The notes: generated from the letters alone by a model not told the origin. A DNA stretch of 64,000 nucleotides from Rhodanobacteraceae bacterium (GCA_024234055.1 JACKOW010000012.1:1-64000); one strand, 5' to 3'. Shown: positions 52,934 to 62,565, numbered from the stretch's first letter. Numbers and translations are program-made.

Positions 52934-54544
52934 ATGCTCTGCAGAAGGCCAGTGTCACCGCTGTTCCTGTCCCGTCTCTGCGCTTTCCTCATCGCCGCCG
53001 CAGCGGTGCCTGCGCAGGCACAACGCATTGTCTTGGAGGCCACCAACCCGGGCCCGATCACCGGCACCGGTCGTGACCTGAGCTTTGACCTGGCGGCAGT
53101 GACGGGCGAGATTCGTGCGGCAAGGTTGGAGATGCAGATCAACTACAGCAATGCCGGCGAGCTTGATTTTGCATTGGTCGATGGATCAGGCGCCGTGCAG
53201 CTGCCACTGAGCCCAGTCGGCGGCGTGTCCAGCAGCGCCAATATCGGCATGGCGGGTCGTTATGTGATCAGCGATTCCGCTGTCACCACCTGGGGCATCA
53301 GCAGTGTTGGCCGGCCCCTGGTACCTGCCACAGCAGTGCGTGCCTATCAGTTCGGCAACCAGGGACTGTGTCTGAATCTGCTGGCGCGCTATCTGGAGTT
53401 TGACAGCAACCGCGCTGCGCCACTTACGCTCAGGGTTGGGCGCACGGTTTCGGCCAATCCGGGCTCGGGTGCCATCGTCAACGCGCAATTGGTGATCGAC
53501 ACCGATCGCAGCGCAGAGATCTTTGCCAGCGGCCTTGAGGAACCCGCTACGCCGATCCCGCGCTGCACGCCACCAGCGCTCAATGTGGTGCTCAACGACC
53601 AGATCGAGTCGATGTCCAGAAGTACTCTGACCGTCGTGAACAGCTCTGGCAATGCTGCGCCACTGCGCTGGTATGTTCGCGACTTCATCAATCCGGATGT
53701 TGGCCCCATTGAGTTCGGTCTGGGCAGCAATCCGGTCTATGTCGGCAGGTTCGGTGGGCGCTCCAGGCTCAATATCGGTTTCTGGGATGCCTCCACGGGC
53801 ACCGTGAATTTCACCACGGGTGCCGGCGCACGCTCCATTGCGCTCGCGGGTGATTGGACGATCACGCCACATCGGGTGGTTCCCGGGGACTACGATGGCG
53901 ACGGCACGACCGATGTTGCGGTGGCCTTTCTGGATGGCCAGTCGCGCTGGCTGGTCCGTATCCGATTCAGCAGCAACGATGCGCTGCGGGATCTTCTGGT
54001 CGATCCACGATTGTTGGCAGGCACCGGCTTCAGCTCGGCCAATATCGGCTTTGGCGCGGGACAGGACACGGATCTCAACGGCGTCGATGAAATCACGCTC
54101 TATGCCGAGGCTACCGGCGGTGTCATGCGACAGGTGCAATATGTGGTCGAGGATCAAGGACTCGCCAGTGCGCTGGTCGCGGCTGCCTGGGGTGAGCTTG
54201 GCGATCGCATGGTGCTCGGGCGGTGGACCAACAACAGCGCCGGCAACCAGCTTGGCTTGATGGTGGCCCGCCCGCGTGGCGTTGAAGCCAATATCCGCTG
54301 GTTTCTGTTTCCGAACAGCACGCCCACGCAATGGGGCAGTGAGGTCACCGACCAGCCCATGTCGTTCCAATTGGATGGCGACGTCCTGAACGACATCGCC
54401 GTGTATCGGCCCGGCGACCGTCGGGTCTATGTGATCGATAGCAGCAGCGGGCAGACCTTGATCCTGGAACCCTTGGGCGCGACGACCGGATTCAACGCCG
54501 CCCTGGGCGCAATCCAGGGCACGATCGCGCCCTTGCCACAATGA
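52934..54544 (+). CDS. Exported FG-GAP/VCBS-like protein with internal GFE-like motif
   Basis: A 536-residue exported protein. The start at 52934 (MLCRRPVSPLFLSRLCAFL) gives a signal peptide ending AQAQ. The first 190 residues form a beta-sandwich resembling proprotein-convertase P-type domains (GRDLSFDLAAVTGEIRAARL, YVISDSAVTTWG). It ends RSAEIFASGLEEPATP, which looks like the C-terminal tail of other proteins here but lies inside. The second half carries FG-GAP-like repeats with calcium-type loops: DYDGDGTTDVAVAF, DTDLNGVDEITLY and QLDGDVLNDIAVYRPGD. The whole looks like a fusion of a GFE-type exported domain to a propeller. It is followed at 120 bp by another exported protein in the same direction. 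Confidence 0.8.
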   Translation: MLCRRPVSPLFLSRLCAFLIAAAAVPAQAQRIVLEATNPGPITGTGRDLSFDLAAVTGEIRAARLEMQINYSNAGELDFALVDGSGAVQLPLSPVGGVSSSANIGMAGRYVISDSAVTTWGISSVGRPLVPATAVRAYQFGNQGLCLNLLARYLEFDSNRAAPLTLRVGRTVSANPGSGAIVNAQLVIDTDRSAEIFASGLEEPATPIPRCTPPALNVVLNDQIESMSRSTLTVVNSSGNAAPLRWYVRDFINPDVGPIEFGLGSNPVYVGRFGGRSRLNIGFWDASTGTVNFTTGAGARSIALAGDWTITPHRVVPGDYDGDGTTDVAVAFLDGQSRWLVRIRFSSNDALRDLLVDPRLLAGTGFSSANIGFGAGQDTDLNGVDEITLYAEATGGVMRQVQYVVEDQGLASALVAAAWGELGDRMVLGRWTNNSAGNQLGLMVARPRGVEANIRWFLFPNSTPTQWGSEVTDQPMSFQLDGDVLNDIAVYRPGDRRVYVIDSSSGQTLILEPLGATTGFNAALGAIQGTIAPLPQ

Positions 54545-54663
54545 GTCGGCCACCACGGGCGTTTTCCGCGCCAGAGCACACCCGCAGGCGAAGGGCCAAG
54601 TCAGCTTTGCCCGGCAAAGGGCGTATGCAGCGGATCTTCAGCAAGGAACGAGGTCCGTTTGCC

Positions 54664-56223
54664 GTGAAATCCCTGACATGTCTCTGTCTGCTCTGCGCCG
54701 CGAGCAGTCTTTCCGCCGCCAACCTGGTGGTGAGCACGACCGCTGATTCTGGTCCAGGTTCCTTGCGTGCCGCGATCGTGCAAGCCAACAGCACCAGCGA
54801 GAGCGATACCATCAGTTTCGCCATTCCCAGCAGCGACTCCGGCTATCAGAGCGCCAGCCAGCACTGGCGGATTGACGTCAGTTCCGCGGCGCTTCCCGCC
54901 ATTTCCGAGGCCTTGGTCATTGACGGCTACAGCCAACCCGGGGCTGTACCCAACAGCAATACCCCGGATCAGGGCGGCAGCAATGCGCAACTCAAGATCG
55001 AGCTGCGCAACACCACGGGGATGGCCATCATCGGCATCGATGGCCTGTCGAACACCTTCATGCTGCCCTTGGTCGTGCGCGGCTTGGCGATCCACAGTTT
55101 CTTTGCGCAAATCCAATTGGGCGGCGGCGCCGAGCAGCGGGTCGAAGGGTGCTTTCTGGGCACGACGATCGACGGCAACGCGGATGCCAATCCCGCCAAT
55201 CTGGGGCAAACCGGCGTGCGCGTGCAAGGCAGTGGCCCGTATCGGATTGGCGGTACGACTCCGGATGCTCGCAATGTGCTCTCGGCAGACGCCTACGGTG
55301 TGGCGTTCTTCGCGGTCTCCAATGGAACCCGGATCGAGGGCAATTTGATCGGCACCAACGCCGCCGGTGCGGCTGCCATCAGCCCACGAGCCATTGGAAT
55401 CAGCCTGAATGCATCGACCCAGGTGCGTATTGGTGGCGCCGACAGCAGCGCCAGGAATGTGATCAGCGGCAATGGCTTTTGGGCTCTGCAAGCCTCCGAT
55501 GCCAGCGCCACCACGCGTTTCCAGGGCAATTTCGTGGGTACCGACTGGAGCGGCGCACGCGCCATTCCAAACGGACTCAATCCCTTCAGTCCGAGTCAAT
55601 TGCTAGAGAACATTCGCCTGGATGGCGCTCAATGCGCGCTGCAATTGGGGGGTGTCCTGCCCGGCGAGTCGAATGTGATCGCCTACAGCCCGGTGGCGGG
55701 TGTCCGGATCGACTCCTGTACCAATGCTGCGCATCGCAATCGCTTCATTGGCAATGGCGCGATTGCCCTGGACAACGTCAGCGGCGGCGGCGCGTTGGGG
55801 CCGACGCCAAATGATCCGGGCGATCCGGACCTGGGCGGCAACGGTTTGCAAAACTACCCACGGCTGACGCTGCCACCGGGATTTCTGCCCGGCGGCGGCA
55901 ACGCGGTGACGCTGACGTACGACGTCGATTCACTGCCCGCCAATTCGACCTACCCGCTGACGATCGAGTTCTATCGCGGCGCCTGCGGTGGTGGCAGCAG
56001 CGGCGTGCTGTTGGGCAGCGACAGCTATGAGGTTGCCGACGCCGGGCTGCCCAAGAGCCTTACGCTGGCCACTGCTGACGGCAGCTCCCTGCTGCCCTTG
56101 TTGGCTGTCGCCGTGGACGCAACGGGCCGGGTCAGCGAGTTCAGCCCCATGCTCGGCGACTTGATCTCCGACCACGGTTTCGAAGACGCGAGCTCACCCT
56201 TGCCGCCGGGCCGATGTCGCTGA
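54664..56223 (+). CDS. Exported right-handed beta-helix (CSLREA-like) protein
   Basis: A 519-residue exported protein. The preferred start is the GTG at 54664 (MKSLTCLCLLCAASSLSA), which gives a canonical signal peptide; ATG starts at 54625 and 54541 are in frame and possible. The mature protein begins NLVVSTTADSGPGSLRAAIV, QANSTSESDTISF, the CSLREA-type beginning seen in adhesin-like beta-helix proteins. It continues with coils such as PDARNVLSADAYGVAFFAVS and GNLIGTNAAG, then ARNVISGNGFWALQASDASA. Near the end it has ISDHGFEDASSPLPPGRCR, a diverged GFE tail with 12 further residues. It resembles the beta-helix protein at 35.9-38.4 kb and may be surface-exposed. The downstream sigma factor gene follows at about 140 bp. 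Confidence 0.82.
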   Translation: MKSLTCLCLLCAASSLSAANLVVSTTADSGPGSLRAAIVQANSTSESDTISFAIPSSDSGYQSASQHWRIDVSSAALPAISEALVIDGYSQPGAVPNSNTPDQGGSNAQLKIELRNTTGMAIIGIDGLSNTFMLPLVVRGLAIHSFFAQIQLGGGAEQRVEGCFLGTTIDGNADANPANLGQTGVRVQGSGPYRIGGTTPDARNVLSADAYGVAFFAVSNGTRIEGNLIGTNAAGAAAISPRAIGISLNASTQVRIGGADSSARNVISGNGFWALQASDASATTRFQGNFVGTDWSGARAIPNGLNPFSPSQLLENIRLDGAQCALQLGGVLPGESNVIAYSPVAGVRIDSCTNAAHRNRFIGNGAIALDNVSGGGALGPTPNDPGDPDLGGNGLQNYPRLTLPPGFLPGGGNAVTLTYDVDSLPANSTYPLTIEFYRGACGGGSSGVLLGSDSYEVADAGLPKSLTLATADGSSLLPLLAVAVDATGRVSEFSPMLGDLISDHGFEDASSPLPPGRCR

Positions 56224-56366
56224 AGACACAGGCGAACCGTGCGCGTGCAAACGAGGTCGCCGCTCGGCGACCGGCAGCGCCACCTTGCCGGTCGATTGCC
56301 GTTCAATGGCGCGAAGAATATGGCCCTATCATCGGCCACCATCTTTCGCGAGCACGAATCCAAACG

Positions 56367-56969
56367 ATGCGGCAGCGGCAAACAGGCAGTGCCCCAAGAC
56401 TGCCCGCTGCAGCTGAAGCAGAGCGTGCGGCCGTCACCGATTGGATTTGTCGCTGGCAGGCGGGCGACGCGGAAGCGCTGGAGCAGTTCTTGCCGCTGGT
56501 CTACGATCAACTGCGTCTGGTTGCACGAGCCGAGCTGCGACGGCATCCGGCAGAACTCACGCTGCAAGCCACAGCACTGGTGCACGAGTTGATGCTGCGT
56601 TTGCTGCCTGGCAGCGCAAGAATCCAGAACAGCAAGCACTTGTTTGCCACGGCGGCCAAGGCCATGCGACAGATCCTGCTCGACCGGGCACGCGCTCGCA
56701 GGCGCGACAAGCGCGGCGGCGGTGCGACGCGAGTGGCACTCACCGAGTTGGCCGGCCTGCCCCTGGCGGAGGATGTCGACATCGAAGCGCTGAGCGAAGC
56801 CATGGATGTCCTGGCGCACCTCGATCCGCAAGCGGTCGAACTGCTGGAACTGCGCTTCTTCGTGGGACTCACCATGCGCGATATCGCCCTGCTGCAAGAC
56901 CGCGATGAACGCACGGTGTATCGAGACTTCGCCTTCGCCAGAGCCTGGCTGGCGCAGCGATTGCGCTAG
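56367..56969 (+). CDS. ECF-like sigma factor, TIGR02999 type (pair 2)
   Basis: A 200-residue sigma factor; the ATG at 56367 is preferred to the long ORF start that overlaps the preceding gene. Region 2 reads VYDQLRLVARAELRRHPAEL, then TLQATALVHELMLRLL, with NSKHLFATAAKAMRQILLDR, the ARARRRDKRGGG basic patch, and region 4 (FFVGLTMRDIALLQDRDERT, VYRDFAFARAWLAQRL). It is the second member in this window of the kinase-associated sigma subgroup. The kinase gene starts 2 bp after its stop. Confidence 0.9.
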   Translation: MRQRQTGSAPRLPAAAEAERAAVTDWICRWQAGDAEALEQFLPLVYDQLRLVARAELRRHPAELTLQATALVHELMLRLLPGSARIQNSKHLFATAAKAMRQILLDRARARRRDKRGGGATRVALTELAGLPLAEDVDIEALSEAMDVLAHLDPQAVELLELRFFVGLTMRDIALLQDRDERTVYRDFAFARAWLAQRLR

Positions 56970-56971
56970 CG

Positions 56972-58864
56972 ATGCCGACCTACACCCAACTCAAGGCCTT
57001 GTTTCAGGCCTGGTGGGATCTGCCGGAGGCCGACCGCGAGGACTGGCTGCAGCATCTCTCGCCGGACGAGCGCTTGCAGCTGGCCCCCTTGGTGAGCGAC
57101 TGCTCAGGGCCATATCCCTGGGAACGCGCGTTGCCGGAGCCATCTGCGCTGCTGATGCCGGGCGAGTTCGTAGGTCCGTTTCAGATCGTGCGTCTGCTGG
57201 GCCAGGGCGGGATGGCAACGGTGTACCTGGCCGAACGCCGCGAGCAGGAACTGGTCCAGCGAGTGGCACTCAAGCTGCTGCAAGGCGGGCTGTTCGCGCC
57301 CACCTGGCAGGAGCAATTTCTGCGCGAGCGTGCGTTGCTGGCGCGCCTGCACCATCCGCACATTGCGCGTCTGCTCGATTTTGGTCGGCATGGCGAGTCG
57401 CTCTGGTATGCGATGGACTACATCGACGGCCAAGACCTGCTTTCGGCAACCCAGGGCGCCAGTTTGCGACAGAAGCTGGAGGGCTTTCTGGGTTTGCTCG
57501 AAGCCCTGGGACTGGCCCATCGCAGCCTGGTGCTGCACCGCGACATCAAGCCCGGCAATGTTCTGGTCGACCGCGAGGGGCGATGGTTCCTGCTCGATTT
57601 CGGCATTGCCACTCCGCTCGACCAGGAAGCCGTGGCGCCGGCGCCCGAGGCGAGCCCGATGACCAGGCGCTACGCGAGCCCGGAGCAACTGGCAGGCCAG
57701 GCATTGGGGATTGCCAGCGATGTGTACCAGTTGGGATTGCTGTTGACCGAGCTGTGCACGGGCACACTGGCGCGCGCTCCCGAGCAGATCAACGCGCGGG
57801 CCCTGTCGCGAGATCTGCGTGCGATCCTGGCGCGGGCACTGGCTCCTGATCCTGCCGAGCGCTACAGCAGCTGTGAGGCGATGAGTCAGGATATCCGGGC
57901 CCTGCTCGATGGGCGCCCCGTTTCGGCGCGACGTTACCGAAGCTGGGAGCTGGCCCTTGGCCTGCTGCGACGCCATCCCCTTGCAGGTGCGCTGACCGGC
58001 TTGTGCCTGCTGTCGCTGATTGCCGGCGTGACTCTGAGCCAGATGCACGCGCGGCGTGCGCAAGCCAATGCCCACATCCTGATCGAACTGCTGGGCAGCG
58101 CAGTGCCGGCCGACTATCTCTCGCAGAAGTCTCCGGCTGCAGCATTTCTGCACCACGCCGCCATGCGGATCAACGACGATTTTGCCGATCAGCCGCAATT
58201 GGGCTTTTCCGCCAGCCTGAGCTTGGGCAGCGGCTTGATCAATCTCGGCGAAGATGCGCTGGCCCGCCAGGTGCTGGAACAGGCGGCCCGCTTCGGCCAG
58301 CACACCGACCTGACCGATACGGAGCGCTGCACGTTGCAGCGACTGCAGTCGAACGTGGTCACCGACTCGGAGCGGCAGGCATTGCTGGCCAATTTGCTGC
58401 AACCGGCAAGTCATGCAAAGTCGGCCTGCTTGAGCGCGCTGGCCACCGTTGCAGATGAGCTCAAGCGCAGCCTGGACCGGGCGACACTGGCCCAGGTCAG
58501 CACTGCGCTGGCCGCTGCCTTGAGGCAACTCGACGCGGAGAGAGCGCTGTCGACTGCAGACGCCGAGAACAGCTTCAGGCACTTGGCGAGGCTCTACCTG
58601 ATGCAAGATCGCAGCCGCGCGGCGTTGCAATCCGCGGAGAAGGCGCAGGAGATTGCGCACACTCATCCAGCAGAGTTCAGTCCGATCCGCCTGGCTGAGA
58701 CGCGGATGCTGATCGCCGAGGCCGCGTGTGCCAGTGCGCAGTGGCAGCACTGCAAGGACGCCCTGGATCTGGCCGCTCCGGTGATCACAAGACACTATGC
58801 CCCCGGCACCACGCCCCAGGCCGACCTCCAGAAGTTGCGCGACACCGTCGATCTGCACCCTTGA
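56972..58864 (+). CDS. Transmembrane Ser/Thr protein kinase (pair 2)
   Basis: A 630-residue kinase. The N-terminal roughly 65 residues (LKALFQAWWDLPEADREDWL) match the short leader common to this group. The kinase domain spans about 70-335: LLGQGGMATVYLAERR, VALKLLQGG, HRDIKPGNVLVDREGRW, LDFGIATPLD and SPMTRRYASPEQ with the activation segment. A transmembrane helix near 350 (LAGALTGLCLLSLIAGVTL) is followed by a TPR-like helical region that is shorter than in pair 1. Catalytic Lys, Asp and DFG are all present. Being co-transcribed with the sigma factor and directly downstream of two exported-protein genes suggests control of envelope gene expression. Confidence 0.92.
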   Translation: MPTYTQLKALFQAWWDLPEADREDWLQHLSPDERLQLAPLVSDCSGPYPWERALPEPSALLMPGEFVGPFQIVRLLGQGGMATVYLAERREQELVQRVALKLLQGGLFAPTWQEQFLRERALLARLHHPHIARLLDFGRHGESLWYAMDYIDGQDLLSATQGASLRQKLEGFLGLLEALGLAHRSLVLHRDIKPGNVLVDREGRWFLLDFGIATPLDQEAVAPAPEASPMTRRYASPEQLAGQALGIASDVYQLGLLLTELCTGTLARAPEQINARALSRDLRAILARALAPDPAERYSSCEAMSQDIRALLDGRPVSARRYRSWELALGLLRRHPLAGALTGLCLLSLIAGVTLSQMHARRAQANAHILIELLGSAVPADYLSQKSPAAAFLHHAAMRINDDFADQPQLGFSASLSLGSGLINLGEDALARQVLEQAARFGQHTDLTDTERCTLQRLQSNVVTDSERQALLANLLQPASHAKSACLSALATVADELKRSLDRATLAQVSTALAAALRQLDAERALSTADAENSFRHLARLYLMQDRSRAALQSAEKAQEIAHTHPAEFSPIRLAETRMLIAEAACASAQWQHCKDALDLAAPVITRHYAPGTTPQADLQKLRDTVDLHP

Positions 58865-59038
58865 GGTGTACGCAAGTCGCTGGTCGCCGCATCTCCACGG
58901 GCGCCGTTGTCTGCCATGGCGGCAAGCCCGCCCGGCGTGGTGCTGACAGCTGTCATCCGCGATGCATGATGCCTGCGACTGCAGCTTCCCGGGGCGCGCT
59001 CTCAAGCTATGCCGCAGATCCCCGGATGGAGTGCCGCG

Positions 59039-59926
59039 ATGCCGATGGTTGCGTTCTGGCAGGATGTACACAAGCGCTACGGACAGACCGCTGCGCTGGC
59101 TGGATTTTCCCTGCGGCTGTACCAAGGTCAGGTGCTGGCGTTGCTGGGGGCCAACGGCGCCGGCAAGACCACGGCCATCCGCAGCATGTTGGGTTTGACC
59201 TCGTGCGATGCCGGAGAGATCGCGGTATTCGGCGCCGAGGCCGGAAGCCGGGCCGCGCGTGCGGCCATCGGAGTAATGCTGCAGCAAGGCCAGTTGGCGC
59301 CGATGCTGACGGGTCACGAACTGCTGTGCGCGCACGCGGCGCTCTATCCGCAGCCGGAAGCGATCACGCAGCTGATCGCCGATCTGGACCTGGGCGGCTT
59401 CGTGGGTCAGCGCTACGGACAGATGTCTGGCGGTCAGCAGCGGCGCATCCAGTTTGCGCTCAGTCTGGTCGGCAGACCCCGGCTGCTGCTGCTGGATGAG
59501 CCTACCGGCGCGCTCGACCCGCTGGCGCGCGCTGGTTTTTGGGACAGTGTTTCGGCCCGGGTTGGTGCTGGGCTCAGTGTGCTCTTGACCACCCACGATG
59601 TGCACGAGGCTGAACAAGTCGCCAGCCATATCGCCATTGTGCGAGGCGGCAGGGTGGTCGAGCGCGGCGCGCTGGCCGACTGGCAGCGGGATGGCTGGTG
59701 CGAAATCCGCGTGCGTTCCGCGCTCGCTCCCGAGCATCTGCGCACGCTGCCCGGCGTCAGCGATGTGCAGGCCGAAGCCGAGGTGCAGCGCGTGCTGAGC
59801 CAGGATGGAAACGCCGCCCTGCGTGCACTGTTGGCCAGCGATCCCGGCGCCGAGATCCGCCAGTTCCAGGCGATGCGCTTGTCCGAACGGCTGCGCCGCC
59901 ATTACCACAACGAGGAGATGGCCTGA
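59039..59926 (+). CDS. ABC transporter ATP-binding protein
   Basis: A 295-residue ATPase of the ABC-2 exporter class. The ATG at 59039 is preferred. Walker A is LLGANGAGKTTAIRS near residue 36, the Q-loop VMLQQGQL, the signature GQMSGGQQRRIQFALSLVG near residue 130, Walker B LLLLDEPTGALDP and the H-loop LLTTHDVHEAEQ. The C-terminal 80 residues form the extra DrrA-like domain. It is paired with the adjacent permease, whose start codon overlaps its stop (TGATG). Export substrate unknown. The following DesK/DesR-type genes suggest lipid, fluidity or antibiotic-related regulation. Confidence 0.93.
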   Translation: MPMVAFWQDVHKRYGQTAALAGFSLRLYQGQVLALLGANGAGKTTAIRSMLGLTSCDAGEIAVFGAEAGSRAARAAIGVMLQQGQLAPMLTGHELLCAHAALYPQPEAITQLIADLDLGGFVGQRYGQMSGGQQRRIQFALSLVGRPRLLLLDEPTGALDPLARAGFWDSVSARVGAGLSVLLTTHDVHEAEQVASHIAIVRGGRVVERGALADWQRDGWCEIRVRSALAPEHLRTLPGVSDVQAEAEVQRVLSQDGNAALRALLASDPGAEIRQFQAMRLSERLRRHYHNEEMA

Positions 59927-60666
59927 TGAGCATGACTGCCACACGTTGGCGCGTCGAAGCCGGTATGGAATGGCGCAAGCTGCGCCGCACCCTGAGCTAC
60001 GTGGCCCCGGTCTTCGGCTTTCCGCTGGTGTTCTACACCATCTTCGGCGTGGTTCTGGCGCCGAAATCGGCGGCGAATGCCGGCACCTATCTGCTGGCAA
60101 CCTATTCGGTATTCGCTGCCATCAACGCCGTGATGTTTGGCCTGGTTACCAGTCTGTCCTTTGAGCGCGAGCACGGCATGCTGACCCTGCGCCGACTCAG
60201 CCCGGCGCACCCGGCCAGCTATCTCTTGAGCAAGGTGGCTGCGGCCTTGCTGTTTGCCCTTCTGGTCTGCGTGATGCTGGCGCTGGTCGGCTGGTGCTTT
60301 GGTGAGGTACGCACGCCACTGGCGACGTTGGTGCGGCTCTGGCTGGTGGTGTGTCTGGGGGTCACCCCGTTTGCGTTGTGGGCGCTATATCTGGGCTTGC
60401 GTCTGCCCGCGCAATCGGCCGCCAACTGGCTCAACCTGATGCTGATGCCGCTGTTGCTGCTGGGCGGCTTGTGGGTGCCGGTGTTCGCTTTTCCGGGCTG
60501 GTTGCAGACGGTTTCGGCCTGGCTGCCCACCTACCACTTCGGCCAGCTGGCCCTGGCGCAGATCGGCATGCCCAGCGCCCGCAGTGATCTGATGGGGCTG
60601 GCGCTGACGAGTTTTGGTCTGGCCGGATGGTGGCTGGCGCTGCGCGCCTGGCGGCACCACCACTGA
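59926..60666 (+). CDS. ABC-2 type transporter permease
   Basis: A 246-residue membrane protein with six hydrophobic segments (VFGFPLVFYTIFGVVLA, LLFALLVCVMLALVGWC, WLNLMLMPLLLLGGLWVPV and others), the ABC-2 permease layout. The ATG at 59926 overlaps the ATPase stop; an upstream out-of-context extension is rejected. The PVFAFPGWLQTVSAWLPTYH segment before the last helix is characteristic of ABC-2 permeases. It forms the transmembrane half of the exporter, probably as a homodimer with two ATPase subunits. Confidence 0.9.
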   Translation: MSMTATRWRVEAGMEWRKLRRTLSYVAPVFGFPLVFYTIFGVVLAPKSAANAGTYLLATYSVFAAINAVMFGLVTSLSFEREHGMLTLRRLSPAHPASYLLSKVAAALLFALLVCVMLALVGWCFGEVRTPLATLVRLWLVVCLGVTPFALWALYLGLRLPAQSAANWLNLMLMPLLLLGGLWVPVFAFPGWLQTVSAWLPTYHFGQLALAQIGMPSARSDLMGLALTSFGLAGWWLALRAWRHHH

Positions 60667-60774
60667 GCCGGTCCGATGCCTCGGCAGGTACCGCGCTCCG
60701 CCATGGACAGCGCCGGGAAGGACGCAATGCACCGGCGCGCAGTAGCATGGGCGTCTGGAGAGGGAGGCGTATCC

Positions 60775-61917
60775 ATGTTTCAGCAGTGGGTGAATCGGCT
60801 GCGCAGGCCTTTTGCCGCTGCGGGTCTGGACGACCGCGAGGTGCTGTATGCGATCAGCAACCTGGGCTTTCTGGGATTCCTGTTTCTCAGCACCTGGCTC
60901 GGCGGGACACCTGCGGGGCACCTTGCCACCACGCTGGCCACGATTCCGCTGTTCCTGTTTGCCTATCTGACGGCAATCCTGCGCCCGCGCTGGCGCGGCG
61001 GGGCGCTGCTGCTGATCCTGGCCCTGGCCCTGGCCTTGATGCCCGTGAACTGGGGTGCGAATACCTATCTGGTGTACTTCTCGGCGTTGGCGGCGGTCTA
61101 CTGGCCGGCACTGCGGGCCACGATGGCCATTGCCACTGCGCTGCTGATCTTCGCCTGGATCGGCACTCAGTTGCTGTCTTTCCCGCCCTTCTACATGGCC
61201 ATCACCACACTGCTTTGCATCTCGGTGGCCCTGGGCAACGCCGTGACCCGACAGCTGCAGCGCAAGGATGCGGCGCTGCGACTGAGTCAGGCCGAGGTGC
61301 GTACCCTGGCGCAAGTCGCCGAGCGCGAGCGTATCGGGCGCGACCTCCACGATCTGCTCGGTCACAGCCTCAGCCTGATCGTGCTCAAGGCCGAACTGGC
61401 GCACAAGTTGAGCCGGCAGGGACATGCACGCGCCACTCAGGAAATGGCCGAACTGGAGCAGGTCGCCAGACAGACGCTGGCCCAGGTGAGGCGCGCCGTC
61501 AGCGGAATCCGCGCCGCTGGTCTCGATGCTGAACTGGCCGGCAGCAAGTACGCACTGCAGGCGGCGGGGACTGCACTTCGAGTCGAGAATCAGCTGCCAG
61601 CGCTGCCTGCGACGATCGAAACCGCGCTGGCCTTGGTCCTGCGCGAGGCCTGCACCAACGTCATTCGCCATGCCCGCGCCGAAAACACCGAGATCCGCGC
61701 GGGTATCCGAGACGGCCAGCTGTATTTCGTCGTCGCCGACGATGGTGTGGGCGGTATCGTCCGTGAGGGCACTGGCCTTGCCAGCATGCGCGAACGTGCG
61801 GCGGAGCTGGGCGGAAGCTGCACGGTGCAAAGTGGCATCGGCGGCACCGAGATCCGCGTGCAGCTGCCCTGGACACCGTCGGCTCTGCCCAATCCGGGCC
61901 AGGTGATGCCCGCATGA
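60775..61917 (+). CDS. Sensor histidine kinase, DesK-like (HisKA_3)
   Basis: A 380-residue sensor. GGGAGG precedes the ATG at 60775 (MFQQWVNRLRRPF), so this start is preferred. Four to six transmembrane helices (LGFLGFLFLSTWLGG, ALLLILALALALMPVNWG, ATMAIATALLIFAWIG, MAITTLLCISVALGNA) precede the HisKA_3 dimerisation domain, with phospho-accepting His in RERIGRDLHDLLGHSLSLIV. The ATPase has LREACTNVIRHA, VADDGVGG and GTGLASMRERAAELGG. This matches DesK-type sensors of membrane state. Its stop overlaps the start of the response regulator gene. Confidence 0.93.
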   Translation: MFQQWVNRLRRPFAAAGLDDREVLYAISNLGFLGFLFLSTWLGGTPAGHLATTLATIPLFLFAYLTAILRPRWRGGALLLILALALALMPVNWGANTYLVYFSALAAVYWPALRATMAIATALLIFAWIGTQLLSFPPFYMAITTLLCISVALGNAVTRQLQRKDAALRLSQAEVRTLAQVAERERIGRDLHDLLGHSLSLIVLKAELAHKLSRQGHARATQEMAELEQVARQTLAQVRRAVSGIRAAGLDAELAGSKYALQAAGTALRVENQLPALPATIETALALVLREACTNVIRHARAENTEIRAGIRDGQLYFVVADDGVGGIVREGTGLASMRERAAELGGSCTVQSGIGGTEIRVQLPWTPSALPNPGQVMPA

Positions 61918-62516
61918 TCCGTATCGTTCTGGCAGAAGATCAGGCCCTGGTCCGCGGTGCCATGACTGCCTTGCTGGAGATGGAAGGCGATATTCAGGTC
62001 ATCGCCGAGGCGGCCGACGGTCTTGCCGCGCTGGCGGCCTGCGTGCAGCAGCGTCCGGACGTGCTGGTGACCGACATCGAGATGCCTGAACTCAGTGGGC
62101 TGGGACTGGCGGCGCAGCTGCGCGACAAGGACCTGGGGATTGCCATGGTGGTGGTGACCACCTTCGCCCGAGCGGGCTATCTGCGCCGGGCCATGGATGC
62201 GGGCATACGCGGCTATCTGCTCAAGGACGCACCCGCCAGTCAACTGGCCGAAGCCGTGCGCGTGGTTCATCGCGGCGGCCGTGTCATCGATCCTGAACTG
62301 GCGGTTGAAGCCTGGAGCGAGCAGGATCCGCTGAGCGACCGAGAGCGGCTGGTCCTGCGTCTGGCCGGCGAAGGCCTGGCAGCCACGGAGATTGCGGAAA
62401 AGCTGTCCCTGTCGCACGGTACGGTCCGGAACTATCTGTCTGAAGCGATCGGCAAGCTTGGAGTCAAGGGGCGCATCGAAGCCTACAGGCTGGCGCGGCA
62501 GAAAGGCTGGCTGTGA
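61914..62516 (+). CDS. LuxR/NarL-type response regulator, DesR-like
   Basis: A 200-residue regulator: receiver domain (VLAEDQALVRGAMTALLEME, phospho-Asp in VLVTDIEMPELSGL near residue 54, VVTTFARAGYLRRAMDAGIR and LLKDAP with the conserved Lys) and a C-terminal LuxR helix-turn-helix (LSDRERLVLRLAGEGLAATE, IAEKLSLSHGTVRNYLSEAI). The overlap with the sensor gene confirms the pair. Targets probably include the adjacent ABC exporter. The following sigma gene is 49 bp downstream with its own ribosome binding site. Confidence 0.93.
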   Translation: MIRIVLAEDQALVRGAMTALLEMEGDIQVIAEAADGLAALAACVQQRPDVLVTDIEMPELSGLGLAAQLRDKDLGIAMVVVTTFARAGYLRRAMDAGIRGYLLKDAPASQLAEAVRVVHRGGRVIDPELAVEAWSEQDPLSDRERLVLRLAGEGLAATEIAEKLSLSHGTVRNYLSEAIGKLGVKGRIEAYRLARQKGWL

Positions 62517-62565
62517 ACTTCCTGCGGCAGCTATCCTCTGCAGACACCGATTTCGGGAGCGGGAC

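Noticed and set aside
57104..60100. 998-aa minus-strand ORF
   Set aside because: Antisense to the kinase, ABC ATPase and permease; no signal or domain.
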